Below are positions 6,901 to 14,441 of a stretch of 23,107 bases of DNA, in pieces. The position numbers and the translations under genes are program-made. This DNA comes from a virus: positions 1 through 23,107 of IMG/VR virus record IMGVR_UViG_3300005336_000054; one strand, given 5' to 3'. Positions within the stretch are counted from its first letter, which is position 1. Every line of letters starts with the position of its first letter. Under the pieces are notes generated by a model that worked only from the letters and a program-made list of their open reading frames with translations, was not told where the DNA came from and ran no database searches.

Positions 6901-7755
6901 GGTGGGCGCAGTTTCTTTTTCCGTTGCGGCAGCGATTTCAGGTTTGGCGTTTTGTGCGCCCACTCCTTGCAATTCCACAACCCCGCCTTCCCCCGCGCCT
7001 TGAGCGCGAAGCATTTCCTCTGCTGACTTTTGCTGACGAAGGGCATTTTCCGTTCCTCCTTGTTTAGCGACTTCCGCCGCTGTTATTGGTGCGACTGTGT
7101 TTAAGCGGTCAATCAACTCTGCGCGTTGACCGGCTTCGGCTGGCGTTTCAATTGGCGTGATTGCTTCGAGCTTGGCTTTGACACCTTTAACAGTGTGCGC
7201 TCCGGTCAACCCGGCAAACACTCCCGTTCCGGCCATCTCGGTGATTGCTCCGGCCTTTTGTCCCGGACTCATTTCCGACCAGTTCTTGTATGTGTCCTGA
7301 ACTTTCTGGCCAAGACTATGAAGCAAGTCCGCCGTGAACAACGCGGCCACGGCTGTCGGTGCAACTGTTCCTGCCGCCAATGCTTCAACGCCAAGTGCGG
7401 ACGTGAAGAACTGTGGAATTCCAACGCCAAGATTGACGACCTCCTTGCCAATTGCCGTAAGTGGCGAATCCTCTTTCTTGACTTCAAACGGTGTTGGAAT
7501 CGGGCTTGGGTGAGTCAGCGTTTCGCCAGCGGCCTCAATCGGCTCAACCAATGTCTCGGCTAAACTTGCAACCGGAACGCGCCCACCTCCCTTGGTTGTG
7601 GACTCGCCTAAAACTCTTGGGATTGTGAAACGAGATTCTTCAACTGGCTTGGCTTTGGCTGGTTCTATGGGTTCGATAACGTCATAACCTTTGGCTTCAG
7701 GCTCGATTATGTCGTAACCAGATTTCGTTTCCGGCTCTAGGAGGTCATAAGCCAC
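3997..7755 (-). CDS. Very large internal virion / DNA-ejection protein candidate, 1252 aa
   Basis: This is the last gene of the leftward virion operon, 3 nt after the 318-residue gene, with a GTG start. The N-terminus carries three short repeats of the form YD-[LIV]-[LI]-EP (residues 3-29). A hydrophobic, Ala/Gly-rich segment spans about residues 105-148, a charged coiled-coil-like stretch lies near 430-470, and another hydrophobic segment near 1000-1018. Size, position after the tail genes and membrane-active segments resemble the huge internal or ejection proteins of short-tailed phages and the large polyvalent proteins of phage genomes. I see no lytic transglycosylase or peptidase motif with confidence, so an enzymatic role is not claimed. 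Confidence 0.65.
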   Translation of the reverse strand: MAYDLLEPETKSGYDIIEPEAKGYDVIEPIEPAKAKPVEESRFTIPRVLGESTTKGGGRVPVASLAETLVEPIEAAGETLTHPSPIPTPFEVKKEDSPLTAIGKEVVNLGVGIPQFFTSALGVEALAAGTVAPTAVAALFTADLLHSLGQKVQDTYKNWSEMSPGQKAGAITEMAGTGVFAGLTGAHTVKGVKAKLEAITPIETPAEAGQRAELIDRLNTVAPITAAEVAKQGGTENALRQQKSAEEMLRAQGAGEGGVVELQGVGAQNAKPEIAAATEKETAPTVNTEGQAVSEVVTKPSKSISPQKASQEFDAMVMEHAAERGWARNPESLYAETGGGGQQGTASIQARILKSKELKIARRNAAIEAGIDPDSIDTPTGRAAALEKLREHVENDFGEAVTKPKLLPGEKQGDLISSTQTEDFALAGEKGIDVERAAKLKANQEKAKAEKEALEAKQQLAIDDWVSATMEKPFTETGMELGAGIPIPKFANRKMSPLDKVTAQHSGKLQKSMDEARRAQKEIKRDVPTERRQNAISIWREAGGDVAVLKQWETNAKQKWMRDVARDAQSLTPKEVAVANKAIAAFSTLETRGNTFDVLGSHRENYVPHVWYVKRPGTGFGTGMLQQRFRFSKARTFATFFEGDQAGFKPKTLAIGKLLPAYIHEMNKVIADRQFVRDLANETAADGRPLVAQRGHVKVVEGDEGKAVLVQPRALRGEDTADYKTMENQPALHDWIWQSKDTNGNPVFVKADLALHPDAYRRVNAMLGQSALRQWYHDPVGGMAQIPRAIVRGIDVGQAAMKREMFGFLAPFHQVQEGTHGIGHMVNPFFGIPKIDLRNPAQFDAANHGLMLLPDRASSRVYLEGVGAKTSLLSRGIRKIPKAGEALADVIDGYQDYLFHQYIPGLKFKTYEAMLKRNTKLYADELASGEMTLADVKITSAEQANAAYGHLNYALLDRNPTIQHLIQLGALAPDFLEARTRFAGQAVKGLTSKVGHEQLKAVAILAAAQAGTAFILSNMLGVPYDPKHPFELVYKGRRYAMRSVPEDIYSLLKDTRQFIYGRVNPLIVKGGIQALTELNYRGEKVTPLETFTELLAGYIPITLRSMPGLRELTESSRNNPTTPIQQLAGSLGLRISRYSPISETYKLAGEWKDKQKLPKDKGSYPISKYQQLRYALEDGDLDRAKGEYLELKKTMTADKIAKGFKESVNHPFTGSKAQDEQFAKSLSGYNKELYEHALKTRQQILNAFEHVK

Positions 7756-7758
7756 AAC

Positions 7759-8715
7759 TCAACGGAGTTTTACTTTGCCAACGCCTTCGAGGTAAATAAC
7801 GTCGCCAGCTTTCGCACCAGCAGTTCTGGCTGCTTCTTCAGATTGATACTTGGCGGTTTCCTGTCCAGTCTCAGCCGCTGCCTTTCCACTCGGCACGGTT
7901 CGTTTGATCGTAATTTCTCCGTGACCTTTCACGGCTTTGACCTCCGGTGTTGCGCCAATTGAAGTTCCGAAATATCCAGGTTTTGCCGGAGCAGCTTCGA
8001 CGGCCTCGACCGCTGGAATCTTTTCCGTTTCAGTCTGTAACCCCTGAGCCGCTGCTGAAGGATTCTCAAACACCATTTTGCCAGTGGCTGGGTTGAACAC
8101 CTTTCCGCCCGGCGGCACGTTCAGAATCTTGTTCTCGGCTTTGGCTTTTTCTTCAGCGAGTTTCTTGGCTTCATTCTCTGCCTTTACACGTTCATTGATA
8201 ATCCCCAACGCCTTGAACTGATCGCCATTAGGAACTTTCGCCGGGTCTTGTTCCATTTCCAATACGGCCGCCTGATACGTTGGCGGGACAGCAGCCAAAT
8301 CTTTCCAGAACGTGTTGGCCAGCGATTGTTTCACGCGACCTTCGTATGTCTTGGTTGCGGCTTCGCTTGCCGCCAATTGCACGCGGGTCATGTTGGAGAA
8401 CACGCTGGATAGATTCTTGACTAACGGCGCCGTGAGTGGAGACAGGGCAGCCCCCGGATTCTTGACCAGGAATCTGGCCATGCCTTCCTCGTCCTCAACA
8501 CCAAATGCCCGCATTTGATCGACCAACTCCTTGCTCGCCTCCATTTGCGCCCGCATTTGGTTCTCACGAAATTGCAACTGCTCGATCCTAGACTGCCGCT
8601 GCAACTCGACACTCTCCCGCGCCGTGCGTGCATTGTAACCGCTAATGGCCGCCGCCGCCGCGCTGCTGTTGCCGCGCTCAACCCAAGGTGGGGGCATGTT
8701 CTCGAAAAGACTCAT
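7759..8715 (-). CDS. Internal virion-type protein with coiled coil, 318 aa
   Basis: This 318-residue protein lies between the 256-residue virion gene and the 1252-residue protein. The first 80 residues are Ala-rich and then form a charged coiled coil (RQSRIEQLQFRENQMRAQME). A second helical Lys/Glu/Ala segment occurs near 180-200. The last 30 residues (GAKAGDVIYLEGVGKVKLR) look like a small beta-rich cap. This architecture is usual for internal core or ejection proteins of podoviruses. Its ATG overlaps the stop of the HNH-AP2 gene as ATGA and no independent ribosome-binding site is visible, so its translation now seems to depend on the inserted endonuclease gene. Confidence 0.6.
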   Translation of the reverse strand: MSLFENMPPPWVERGNSSAAAAAISGYNARTARESVELQRQSRIEQLQFRENQMRAQMEASKELVDQMRAFGVEDEEGMARFLVKNPGAALSPLTAPLVKNLSSVFSNMTRVQLAASEAATKTYEGRVKQSLANTFWKDLAAVPPTYQAAVLEMEQDPAKVPNGDQFKALGIINERVKAENEAKKLAEEKAKAENKILNVPPGGKVFNPATGKMVFENPSAAAQGLQTETEKIPAVEAVEAAPAKPGYFGTSIGATPEVKAVKGHGEITIKRTVPSGKAAAETGQETAKYQSEEAARTAGAKAGDVIYLEGVGKVKLR

Positions 8716-9194
8716 ATTCTATTTTGATAGGCGAACACGCCGTGATATTTTACGGCAGCTACATTGTATGCACATGCGGCATCCCTTACATTATCGAAGC
8801 ACCCTAATGGGAAAGACTTTCCAGACACTTTGATCCTGACTCTAAACTTTCTGTTTTTAGGAATCCATGTAACTCCCTTAAATCCAGTTGGAGAATCAGA
8901 CCTTGGGCCTTGGTTCATTTGGTTTTGAGAACGCGTACAATGTCTCAAATTACTTCTTTGATTATTCAAACCATTCCCATCTTTGTGGTCAATAATGCAA
9001 CCATGAACAGTTCCTAGGATCACCTGGTGCATTTTGACATGCTTTGTCTTTGCCCCTTTTTTCCCGTAAGCAATAGCATAGCACCCGTAACCAGGAACTG
9101 GTTGATTTGCGAACCATGAAAACTGTGAAATCTTTTCAAAGTCAGTGTCATCACAAAGCGCTATTTGTCCGGTAGGCAAAGAGATTGTTTTCAT
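8712..9194 (-). CDS. HNH homing endonuclease with C-terminal AP2 DNA-binding domain
   Basis: This is a free-standing homing endonuclease of 160 residues. The HNH nuclease core spans about residues 55-93 (MHQVIL, then IIDHKDGNGLNNQRSNLRH), with H56, H70 and N78 or N82 as likely catalytic or metal-binding positions. An AP2-type DNA-binding domain covers about 103-152 (TGFKGVTWIPKNRKFRVRI, then DAACAYNVAAVKYHG). It is set between two virion genes: its ATG lies one base after the upstream TAA with a good GGAG site, and its TGA overlaps the downstream ATG. Such genes cut intron-less or insertion-less alleles and spread by repair. The closely matched junctions suggest recent or well-tolerated insertion. 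Confidence 0.93.
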   Translation of the reverse strand: MKTISLPTGQIALCDDTDFEKISQFSWFANQPVPGYGCYAIAYGKKGAKTKHVKMHQVILGTVHGCIIDHKDGNGLNNQRSNLRHCTRSQNQMNQGPRSDSPTGFKGVTWIPKNRKFRVRIKVSGKSFPLGCFDNVRDAACAYNVAAVKYHGVFAYQNRI

Positions 9195-9195
9195 G

Positions 9196-9966
9196 TTATT
9201 CTCCCCACGGGCCTATTCCAATGTCGGCATTGCTGCTACTGGTGTTGGGGTTCCCACCGCCGGGATTATAGCCAGTAGGATTGCTGTTGCTGGTGTTTGG
9301 TTGCGTCTTGGCCTGTCCACCGCTGTAATACGACAGCACAATGTCCAAAGCCGCGTCCAATCCCCGCCCAATCCTCGACGACCAATCGTAGTGTGCGCTC
9401 ACGATGTTGGCCATGTACTTGCGCTGAAATTGTTGTTCCCGTTCTTTGAACGCCACATCAATCCTCTGCATGGTGTTCGGCACCGCTTGAGCCAGAACAT
9501 TCGCCGGAGATATGAACCGCGCCCCGGTCGATTGCTGCGCCATCGTCGTCCACCGCGTTGCCGCGTCCAATCCGCGCTCCATAAGATTCAAACTGGTGAT
9601 CCCCAAATCTCGCGCAACCAGATTCCTGCCCATGCCCGTCCCGCTATACCCGCCATACAAGGACTTCACCGCGCCTGACCGCTGGATATTCTCCTGAACG
9701 TCCTGCGGGATTATCCCGGCTTGAAGCGATTTAATGTAATCCGTGACACCGCCGGAAATGCTCGCATACTGCGGGAAACCAGTCGCCAACATCTTTTGCC
9801 ATTGCTGCTCCGACAATGTGTTGAGGCTGGACGCAATCTCGCCAGCCTGCGGTAGATACTTCTCTGTCGCCGCTATCTGCGCCTCAGTCTCGGCATCGAC
9901 GCTAATAGGCTTGAGCTTAGGAACCTTGGGTTCCTTTTCCATTACGGCAGAAAAAAAGTCGCTCAA
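9196..9966 (-). CDS. Virion structural / internal protein, 256 aa
   Basis: This 256-residue protein starts at a TTG (complement of 9964-9966) with AAGGA placed 6 nt upstream, which decides the start. It is mostly helical (SGAVKSLYGGYSGTGMGRN, then VAFKEREQQFQRKYMANIV) and ends in a low-complexity Asn/Ser/Gly/Pro tail (about residues 215-256). The location among tail and ejection genes suggests a minor virion or internal core protein. I do not recognise a named family. The HNH-AP2 gene follows directly after its stop. Confidence 0.6.
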   Translation of the reverse strand: MSDFFSAVMEKEPKVPKLKPISVDAETEAQIAATEKYLPQAGEIASSLNTLSEQQWQKMLATGFPQYASISGGVTDYIKSLQAGIIPQDVQENIQRSGAVKSLYGGYSGTGMGRNLVARDLGITSLNLMERGLDAATRWTTMAQQSTGARFISPANVLAQAVPNTMQRIDVAFKEREQQFQRKYMANIVSAHYDWSSRIGRGLDAALDIVLSYYSGGQAKTQPNTSNSNPTGYNPGGGNPNTSSSNADIGIGPWGE

Positions 9967-9980
9967 TGTATGTCCTTTAG

Positions 9981-10985
9981 TTACAGCATGTTATAGACTC
10001 CAGCACCATAAACTTCTCTGGCTGGTAATCGAACTGGTTGAACAATACCTGAACCGTTATAGTGGTGAAGCTCACGCCCTAAAGTTATCAACGCACGCGC
10101 CTCCCATTGTGCTGATTCCACGGCTAGGTTCCGTTCTCCCTTGAGAATCGATTGGCACATATCCTTCAACGCTGGCAGATTGCCAATCACAAGCCAGTCC
10201 GTATCCACCCGAGCCGGAACGTAATCTAATTTTACTTCAGCGGTCACGGTCTTGGTCTCACACGCCCCACCGCTGACGCGGGACAAACCCGGAATCAAAC
10301 TGCGCCGATACGAAGGGTTGGTTTCGTCCGGTTCATAAATGGCAATCGCCCGCTGTGTCGTTAGGTCTGTGTCATATTCATAGAGCCGCACAAATCCGTT
10401 CGTGATCGGTTTCTGAATCCCAGTAATCGAACTGAAAAACTTCGTGCTCGTAACCGGCGTGGTCGAAATCGAAACGTATTCACCGTCCACCCATTCCCCG
10501 CTGACCAACGTGCGAATCCAGTTGAAATTCTCGTCATAACCCTGAATCAGAATCTTGGCCTCAGTAGCCTCGGTCACGTCGGCATACACCTTGATCTTTT
10601 TGTTGACGCCGATTATGTCCGCGAACGTGCAGGCTGTTCCCCGGTCAAACATTTGCAAACCGCCACAGGTATTGCATGAACCAGTCCCGTCACCTTGCAA
10701 TCCCGGCCCGGTCTCAAGAAACTCAAACCAACCGTTCCTGATAAGGATTGGAGTGTTGCAGATGGCAACTGCTTCAACAGCGGCAATTATTCTAGGCCAA
10801 GTTAAACACCCGTTTGTCACGCAAATCTGATAGCGCATGACAGTTCCCCACGATCTCATGCAGGTAATCAGCCTCTGCATACTTTCGTTGACGTATGCGG
10901 TGAATCTGGCGTCGCTCGGATCAAGATTCAGCACGCGGCTGATTCCAGAATTGGGGTCTTTAGCATTTTCCAAGGTTGAGCGCAT
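9981..10985 (-). CDS. Phage structural protein, possibly head-tail adaptor or tail component, 334 aa
   Basis: This 334-residue protein begins MRSTLENAKDPNSGISRVLN, with an ATG directly abutting the upstream TAA and a GGAGG about 12 nt before it. An N-terminal helical part (FTAYVNESMQRLITCMRSWG) is followed by a mainly beta region with a Cys cluster (SCNTCGG). Proteins of this type sit in the tail modules of environmental podoviruses. A role at the head-tail junction, similar in place to gp11 of T7-like phages, is possible but rests on position only. Confidence 0.55.
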   Translation of the reverse strand: MRSTLENAKDPNSGISRVLNLDPSDARFTAYVNESMQRLITCMRSWGTVMRYQICVTNGCLTWPRIIAAVEAVAICNTPILIRNGWFEFLETGPGLQGDGTGSCNTCGGLQMFDRGTACTFADIIGVNKKIKVYADVTEATEAKILIQGYDENFNWIRTLVSGEWVDGEYVSISTTPVTSTKFFSSITGIQKPITNGFVRLYEYDTDLTTQRAIAIYEPDETNPSYRRSLIPGLSRVSGGACETKTVTAEVKLDYVPARVDTDWLVIGNLPALKDMCQSILKGERNLAVESAQWEARALITLGRELHHYNGSGIVQPVRLPAREVYGAGVYNML

Positions 10986-11762
10986 TTACGGTATTGCCCT
11001 CCGGTAAATCCTTGCGGTTCGCTTTATCACGAAAGTTCCAAAATAAGGCGGCAAGTTCGTAAACGTCATGGCCGTTGTTCCGCCGGTGCCGTCCCCAAGT
11101 GAATTGCGCGTGTGCCCGACCTTGACCGTGGCCACATTCTGCCAGAGCACTTCCAACCCACCACCAACACGCAAACGTCCCGTCTCACTCGCCACGTCCG
11201 GGTCGTCGCTTTTCTCCGTGCCGATTGTATGCTGGTGCGGTGGGACGTTGGCCGCAACCAAAGTCTCATGGGAATTCTCGCGCCCGCCTGTGCCGCCCAC
11301 TGCGATTGTGGCGCCGCTGGTTGGGTCAGCCGGGTCAGCGGTAAACGTCCCGGGGCCAATCGGCACCCTTGCGTCGAAAAGGTGATCCACAGTCCAGAAT
11401 GGCCCCGTGGTATCTGAAACTGCTCCAGCTTCACCACCATCGTAAGTTTCCAAATCCGCTTCAAGTCCAACCCACAATCTCCGCTCTGAACTGCTCGGTG
11501 GTGTTTCGTACGGGGCGAGCCAATCGCCCATGAAGAAAACGTAGGTTCGATCCAGTGAACCGTCATTGTTTAATCTGATCCACGGTTTCCCTCGATCCGA
11601 CGGTGCAGGCTCCGAATTTCCAAAATTAAATAGGGAATAGTTCCCTGGTAGATAGGCTGAACTTAGCGTGAAGAAATCGGTGAGAAGACGCTGAAACGTG
11701 CTTAGGCAATAGCCTTCAGGTAAGGTTCCTGGAACTAAAACTACTGCGGCGTTCTCCGGCAT
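10986..11762 (-). CDS. Tail collar-domain fibre protein, 258 aa
   Basis: This 258-residue protein has a phage tail collar signature in its C-terminal half: VPPHQHTIG near residues 175-183 and a terminal NLPPYFGTFVIKRTARIYR. Both are typical of collar-domain fibre tips and microcystin-dependent-type proteins. The N-terminal region is not assigned. Residues 40-110 contain aromatic-rich beta segments. It lies 3 nt from the FN3 gene upstream and abuts the 334-residue gene downstream. The likely role is in receptor contact or fibre assembly. Confidence 0.75.
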   Translation of the reverse strand: MPENAAVVLVPGTLPEGYCLSTFQRLLTDFFTLSSAYLPGNYSLFNFGNSEPAPSDRGKPWIRLNNDGSLDRTYVFFMGDWLAPYETPPSSSERRLWVGLEADLETYDGGEAGAVSDTTGPFWTVDHLFDARVPIGPGTFTADPADPTSGATIAVGGTGGRENSHETLVAANVPPHQHTIGTEKSDDPDVASETGRLRVGGGLEVLWQNVATVKVGHTRNSLGDGTGGTTAMTFTNLPPYFGTFVIKRTARIYRRAIP

Positions 11763-11765
11763 TGG

Positions 11766-12113
11766 TTAAGGGGTGTAAGCTGAGTAAACCGGCTCTCGCG
11801 CAGTTTTACCGTCGAAAATCTGGTCACGCCACGCCCTGACACGATAATAATAGGTCGTTCCAACTGTAACGTCCGTGGCCGTAGTGTCCGTGTAGGTGTG
11901 TATTCTTGCCGGGACATTAGCTAGCGCAGTCCACGTTGTCCCGTTTGTGCTCCGTTCAATGTATGTGGTGTGGTGTGCCCGGGTTGACCCGCCCCAACTC
12001 AGGACGACCGTATCCAGCACGTCGCCGATCACCAAAAGCACCAGTTCTCCCGGTGGGGCGATGGCGGCGGGGTCTGTTGTGGCTGAGAAATCGAATATTA
12101 AAGATGCGCTCAT
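11766..12113 (-). CDS. Single fibronectin type III domain protein, 115 aa
   Basis: This protein of 115 residues is essentially one FN3 fold. It has a hydrophobic strand pattern with the core Trp (VVLSWGGS), a central YIERSTNGTTWTALANV and the closing YYYRVRAW motif. A ribosome-binding site AGGA sits 6 nt before the ATG. FN3 domains decorate phage capsids and tails and are thought to aid adhesion to cell-surface glycans. The neighbours are the collar fibre and the beta-helix spike, which fits an accessory adhesion role. Confidence 0.8.
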   Translation of the reverse strand: MSASLIFDFSATTDPAAIAPPGELVLLVIGDVLDTVVLSWGGSTRAHHTTYIERSTNGTTWTALANVPARIHTYTDTTATDVTVGTTYYYRVRAWRDQIFDGKTAREPVYSAYTP

Positions 12114-12157
12114 GTTCTTTCCTTTACCGTTAAAGCAATGGCATTACAAGTTATTTA

Positions 12158-14041
12158 TCAAGGATAGGTCTTTCCCGCTCCGCTATTCCAATCGTATTCC
12201 GAGTTGGATTCTGACCAAGCGTAGGCTTTCCAGAAGCCAACCTCGTCGAATTGATACCAGCCTGCGCTTGAAATGAATTCCATTACCGGATTTACCGAAC
12301 CGATTCCGGCATGAACGTTGGACACTCTTGCGTCATTGTTGAGTTGGGCAAAAGCCAATCCTGACCCTGAATCGTAGCCAAACACGATTCTGTTCCATTG
12401 ATCCAGAGTGGGAAGTCCAACGCTTATTGTAAGCGCCGCAAAGCCAACGGTGAAATCAACCTTTACAGCGTCGTCACTGTCTTGATAACAAGCCCACCCG
12501 TTCCCCGCAGAACTGCGCTTCAAGAGATAGTGAAAACTGCCGTCTAACACGGTGGGTTTTGCCCAAAAACGAACCGTCCATGAAACTCCAAAGAAATTGA
12601 AATCGGCGTCATTCCGGCTCATTGCTTGTCCGAAAACGGCGTCAAAAAAAGTGAATCCATTACTGATAATTCCAGCCGTAAGAGCGTCATCCGTGGCTCC
12701 GAATAGTGTTTTTCCTCCGATTGAATCCGGTGCGTCCGTTGTGTCGATCATTGAATCGAGCGTGTAATAGGCAAACGGCTCCGGCCACGGGTCAGGCGGC
12801 ACAGGTTCCTGACAAACCAATTCGTCTGCGCCCTGTGCTGCGGCAACAAAGGCGTCCAGTGCGGCCTGGGCGAGCGCATTGGCTTCCTCCTGCGTGGCTG
12901 CTGAATAAGTTCCGGCAGCCCCAATAAGGCAGTCGCCGTCCTTTGTAATCCATTCAGGCAATTCTGCGCTGATTATCAGGCACCCGGCTTCATACGCGCC
13001 AATGTCAATCGTGCCGTTCACAATGCGAGACAATCCACGCTGATCCGTGGCTGGCGCGGAGGCATTGTCTCCAGCATTTAGTGCGGGACTGTTCGGCAGC
13101 AAGGCATGTGTCAATGTAGTCCCGCCATTGTCCTGTAATGGACCAATGAGCAATGCGGCGAAGTTCAACCCGAACTGATCGCCTGCGGCTGGCGTGATCG
13201 GATTTGTGCTGAATCCGTAAATGTTGCAGCCATCCGAGATTATGTCGGCCGTATCCCCGTCATAATCCATTGTCGTGTTCCCGGCCAGAATCGTGTCGTA
13301 AACATGCGCTGTGCTCCCCTCGGTCTGAAGCAGGCCGGTGTCATTGTTCGTGATCGTGCTGTTGGTGAATGTGACCGAGCCAAGATCGTTCTTTACCGCG
13401 ACTGTGTTGGCATGACCGCTGACTGTGCTGTTGGCAATTGTAACTGTCCCGGTATCATTAAATATGGCCGCAGTTCCCGGCGTGTTCGTGCTGTCGTCGC
13501 TGACCGTTGTCCGGGTCAGTGTGATTGTGCCTTCGTTCAGAACCTGAAATCCGTCTGCGTTCAAGATATTGGCGGATATGGAGCACTCAACCGCGTCCAG
13601 CGTGCCGGAGTTGAACACGCCCCCGCCCGTATTCGCGGTAATCCGGCAGTTGGTCATGGTGGCCGTGGCTGCGTTATGGATTCCACCGCCTGCATTTGAA
13701 GCTGTGCAATCGTGAATGTAGAGGTCTTCGAGAATGATTGTGCCGGTTGGATTGTAGATACCAGCCCCGTCGGTCGCCTGCCCGCCTGAAATCTCAAGGC
13801 CGGTTATGGTCGGGTTGTTGTTGCCGATTGTGAACACCCGAAATGCGCCCGTCGAAACAATCGCAAGCAGGTCAGAACCCGGCCCCGTGATTATACAATC
13901 CTGATCTACCAATAAGGCGGCGCTGGTGAGGCTAATAATTCCTGTCACGGAAAAAGTTATTTCCTCGCCAATCCCGGAATCAGCAATCGCTTGGCGAAGC
14001 GAACCTGCGCCTGCGTCATTGAGATTGGAAACCACGATCAT
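12158..14041 (-). CDS. Beta-helix tail spike: choice-of-anchor Q helix + DUF5977 + LamG-like domain
   Basis: Residues 1-352 form a right-handed parallel beta-helix. They open with the common VSNLNDAGAGSLRQAIADS entry strand, continue with NNG-type coils and TITNN turns, and end in the choice-of-anchor Q motif (DQRGLSRIVNGTIDIGAYE). Residues about 366-410 match DUF5977 (AGTYSAATQEEANALAQAA, then LVC). Residues 420-627 are a concanavalin/LamG-like beta-sandwich (FAYYTLDS, WTVRFWAKP, DQWNRIVFGYD, FDEVGFWKA). No signal peptide is present. The protein is probably a receptor-binding spike or depolymerase. The beta-helix type is familiar from secreted bacterial proteins, so acquisition from a host is plausible. 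Confidence 0.8.
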   Translation of the reverse strand: MIVVSNLNDAGAGSLRQAIADSGIGEEITFSVTGIISLTSAALLVDQDCIITGPGSDLLAIVSTGAFRVFTIGNNNPTITGLEISGGQATDGAGIYNPTGTIILEDLYIHDCTASNAGGGIHNAATATMTNCRITANTGGGVFNSGTLDAVECSISANILNADGFQVLNEGTITLTRTTVSDDSTNTPGTAAIFNDTGTVTIANSTVSGHANTVAVKNDLGSVTFTNSTITNNDTGLLQTEGSTAHVYDTILAGNTTMDYDGDTADIISDGCNIYGFSTNPITPAAGDQFGLNFAALLIGPLQDNGGTTLTHALLPNSPALNAGDNASAPATDQRGLSRIVNGTIDIGAYEAGCLIISAELPEWITKDGDCLIGAAGTYSAATQEEANALAQAALDAFVAAAQGADELVCQEPVPPDPWPEPFAYYTLDSMIDTTDAPDSIGGKTLFGATDDALTAGIISNGFTFFDAVFGQAMSRNDADFNFFGVSWTVRFWAKPTVLDGSFHYLLKRSSAGNGWACYQDSDDAVKVDFTVGFAALTISVGLPTLDQWNRIVFGYDSGSGLAFAQLNNDARVSNVHAGIGSVNPVMEFISSAGWYQFDEVGFWKAYAWSESNSEYDWNSGAGKTYP

Positions 14042-14044
14042 AAA

Positions 14045-14194
14045 TCAGCTGCAAGCCTCACAGCAGAACTCGACGGTTTGGTTAAAAAACTCTTCGGGAC
14101 CATCCCCTACAGTGATAACGAAATCCTTGTCGCACAGCACTTCCTCCGTTTCCGGGTCTTCCACTGCAACGGTGAATTCGTATTCGGTTGGCAT
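14045..14194 (-). pseudogene. Second half of a frameshifted He_PIG (Ig-like) protein
   Basis: A 49-codon leftward frame starts at an ATG one base after the stop of the 81-residue ORF upstream (TGA T ATG). It reads MPTEYEFTVAVEDPETEEV, then DKDFVITVGDG and a Cys-rich end (CCEACS). These are the last strands expected of a He_PIG domain, whose first strands and GTP motif end the upstream ORF. The two pieces therefore belong to one domain but lie in different frames. The explanation could be an assembly or sequencing error, a mutated gene, or deliberate frameshifting or coupling. I mark it as broken for now. Confidence 0.6.
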
Positions 14195-14195
14195 A

Positions 14196-14441
14196 TCACG
14201 CGCACTCAGGAGTTCCGCTCACTACCCCAGTCTCAGCATTGAGCGTCAACCCCGGCGGGAGTGAGCCAGACGTAATCACAAATGTTCCTATCACGCCCTC
14301 CACTTCAATCGTCGCTGAGTAGGCTTCGCCACAGACACCATCCGGCAACGAATCAGTTGTAACCACACACGCGCATGGTTGGGCTTGATACGCCCAGGGA
14401 TCAACGGGGCAACCACAGGTGATTGGCAAACACTCGGGCAT
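14196..14441 (-). CDS. He_PIG (putative Ig) domain protein, truncated by frameshift, 81 aa
   Basis: The N-terminal region is Cys/Pro-rich (PECLPITCGCPVDPW, QPCACVV). From about residue 30 it is a He_PIG domain: LPDGVCGEAYSATIEV, then GSLPPGLTLNAETGVVSGTPE. Families of this type continue after GTP with two further strands, but here the frame stops three codons later, and the missing strands appear in the next frame at 14045-14194. The ATG overlaps the nozzle-like gene's stop as TAATG and has a strong AGGAGG site about 10 nt upstream. Likely a small virion adhesion protein. Confidence 0.65.
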   Translation of the reverse strand: MPECLPITCGCPVDPWAYQAQPCACVVTTDSLPDGVCGEAYSATIEVEGVIGTFVITSGSLPPGLTLNAETGVVSGTPECA

